Assembly: GCA_002360945.1 (NCBI GenBank)
Contig: DERO01000050.1
Span: 1 to 64,000, forward strand
DNA: 64,000 nt
Source of the DNA: Leclercia adecarboxylata
Lineage (GTDB): Bacteria > Pseudomonadota > Gammaproteobacteria > Enterobacterales > Enterobacteriaceae
Direction of reading: 5' to 3'
Part shown: positions 62,474-64,000 of the stretch, one piece after another
Layout: each line of letters starts with the position of its first letter
Numbering within the stretch: the first letter of the stretch is position 1
Made by a program: the position numbers and the translations under genes
The notes under the pieces: model-generated
Told to the model about the DNA's origin: nothing
Seen by the model: the letters and a program-made list of their open reading frames with translations, nothing else
Databases searched by the model: none

Positions 62474-64000
62474 ATGCGGTTATTTATTGCCGAAAAACCG
62501 AGCCTCGCCCGGGCGATTGCGGATGTGTTACCCAAGCCGCATCGCAAGGGCGATGGGTATATCGAGTGCGGGAACGGGCAGGTGGTCACCTGGTGTATCG
62601 GTCACCTGCTGGAGCAGGCCCAGCCGGACGCCTATGACAGCCGCTACGCGCGCTGGAATCTCAACGATCTGCCCATTGTGCCGGAAAAGTGGCAGCTGCA
62701 GCCGCGCCCGTCGGTCACCAAACAGCTCAACGTCATTAAGCGCCTGCTGAACGATGCCGCGGAAGTGATCCACGCCGGTGACCCGGACCGGGAAGGGCAA
62801 CTGCTGGTGGACGAGGTGCTGGATTACCTGAACCTCGCGCCGGAAAAACGCCGTGAGGTGCAGCGCTGCCTGATCAACGATCTCAACCCCCAGGCAGTGG
62901 AGCGCGCTATCTCGCGTCTACGCTCCAACAGCGAGTTTGTCCCGCTGTGCGTCTCGGCGCTGGCCCGCGCTCGCGCCGACTGGCTGTACGGTATCAACAT
63001 GACCCGCGCCTACACCATTCTCGGGCGTAACGCGGGTTATCAGGGGGTGCTCTCGGTAGGCCGCGTGCAGACCCCGGTGCTGGGGCTGGTGGTGCGCCGG
63101 GATGAAGAGATTGAGAACTTTGTCGCCAAAGACTTCTTCGAAGTAAAAGCCCATATCGTCACCCCGAAGGACGAGCGCTTTACCGCCATCTGGCAGCCGA
63201 GCGAGGCCTGCGAGCCGTATCAGGATGAAGAGGGGCGTCTGCTGCATCGTCAGCTGGCCGACCACGTGGTGACCCGCATTCAGGGCCAGCCCGCCGTCGT
63301 CACCAGCTATAACGATAAACGGGAATCAGAACCCGCGCCGCTGCCGTTTTCCCTCTCTGCTCTGCAGATCGAGGCGGCAAAACGCTATGGCCTGAGCGCG
63401 CAAAACGTGCTCGATATCTGCCAGAAGCTGTATGAAACGCACAAGCTGATCACCTATCCGCGTTCCGACAGCCGCTATCTGCCGGAAGAGCATTTCGCCG
63501 GACGCCACGCGGTGCTGAACGCCATTGCCGCCCACGCGCCCGATTTAATGCCGCAGCCGGTGGTTAATCCGGATACCCGCAACCGCTGCTGGGACGATAA
63601 GAAAGTCGATGCCCACCACGCCATCATCCCGACGGCGCGCAGCAGCAAGGTCAATCTGACCGAGAACGAATCGAAGGTCTATAACCTCGTCGCCCGTCAG
63701 TACCTGATGCAGTTTTGCCCGGATGCCCTGTTCCGCAAGTGCGTTATTGAGCTGGAGATCGCTAAAGGCAAGTTTATCGCCAAGGCGCGTTTCCTCGCCG
63801 AAGCGGGCTGGCGCACGCTGCTGGGCAGTAAAGAGCGTGATGAGGAGAACGACGGCACGCCGCTGCCGGTGGTGAAAAAAGACGACGAACTGCTGTGCGA
63901 GAAGGGTGAAGTGGTGGAGCGACAGACCCAGCCGCCGCGCCACTTCACCGACGCCACGATCCTCTCCGCCATGACCGGCATCGCCCGATTTGTGCAGGAT
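62474..64000 (+). CDS. topB: DNA topoisomerase III, cut by window end
   Basis: 509 codons from [20 protein letters not shown] to the window end; full protein is about 650. TOPRIM motifs ([14 protein letters not shown]), cleavage tyrosine in [12 protein letters not shown]. Decatenates DNA with RecQ. No stop inside the window, so only the N-terminal four fifths are seen. Confidence 0.97.
   Translation, partial: MRLFIAEKPSLARAIADVLPKPHRKGDGYIECGNGQVVTWCIGHLLEQAQPDAYDSRYARWNLNDLPIVPEKWQLQPRPSVTKQLNVIKRLLNDAAEVIHAGDPDREGQLLVDEVLDYLNLAPEKRREVQRCLINDLNPQAVERAISRLRSNSEFVPLCVSALARARADWLYGINMTRAYTILGRNAGYQGVLSVGRVQTPVLGLVVRRDEEIENFVAKDFFEVKAHIVTPKDERFTAIWQPSEACEPYQDEEGRLLHRQLADHVVTRIQGQPAVVTSYNDKRESEPAPLPFSLSALQIEAAKRYGLSAQNVLDICQKLYETHKLITYPRSDSRYLPEEHFAGRHAVLNAIAAHAPDLMPQPVVNPDTRNRCWDDKKVDAHHAIIPTARSSKVNLTENESKVYNLVARQYLMQFCPDALFRKCVIELEIAKGKFIAKARFLAEAGWRTLLGSKERDEENDGTPLPVVKKDDELLCEKGEVVERQTQPPRHFTDATILSAMTGIARFVQD

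Overview
The window comes from an enterobacterial (Enterobacteriaceae) chromosome. Its right 26 kb is collinear with the E. coli K-12 block yeaQ-yeaP-yeaO-nimT-nimR-yeaL-yeaH-yeaG-mipA-yeaE-yeaD-gapA-msrB-yeaC-pncA-ansA-sppA-ydjA-selD-topB, with near-identical proteins. The local differences are dgcZ plus a TonB-dependent copper receptor in the slot that holds other cyclase genes in E. coli, and a GH18 chitinase between yeaC and pncA. I do not assign a genus.

Positions 1 to about 36,146 are most of a lambdoid, HK97-type siphophage prophage. Its left end (integrase, excisionase, rest of recE) lies outside the window. Its right end is marked by a displaced copy of the last 56 or so codons of icd, so the phage is integrated in icd as e14 and phage 21 are. 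Order: a leftward early operon (recE, an Rrf2-type regulator, DUF1482, a small protein); the immunity region (an XRE repressor without a LexA-type cleavage domain, operator palindromes inside two divergent promoters, a Cro-like protein); a rightward replication module (DUF1376/DnaT-like protein, DnaC-like loader, PerC and DUF977 proteins); a reverse-oriented AT-rich cargo island with a NACHT-domain NTPase; a LexA-box DinI gene; RusA, DUF968 and DUF1133 (Q-position) genes; a second reverse-oriented cargo gene (DUF3800); two decayed tRNAs; a structured RNA; holin, SAR endolysin and Rz/Rz1; a cargo lipoprotein; HNH nuclease and terminase; HK97-type portal, protease and capsid; connectors; tail genes with a programmed -1 frameshift; a zinc-ribbon cargo protein; tape measure, tail tip and an S74-type tailspike; and at the right end a second LexA-box operon encoding a UmuD'-like protein.

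How the parts fit: the prophage is probably kept silent by the non-cleavable repressor. Because that repressor has no self-cleavage domain, induction by DNA damage would need another protein, and the two LexA-controlled transcription units (DinI-like; small protein plus UmuD'-like) are the candidates. The NACHT protein, the DUF3800 protein, the lipoprotein and the zinc-ribbon membrane protein are cargo that could serve the lysogen, for example in defence against other phages; this is inferred from family and position. Between icd' and yeaQ lies about 1.2 kb of phage debris and a candidate small RNA. The chromosomal part is housekeeping: glycolysis (gapA, yeaD), redox repair (msrB), stress kinase (yeaG/yeaH with a sigma-54 promoter), NAD and asparagine metabolism (pncA, ansA), selenium (selD), topoisomerase III (topB, cut by the window end).
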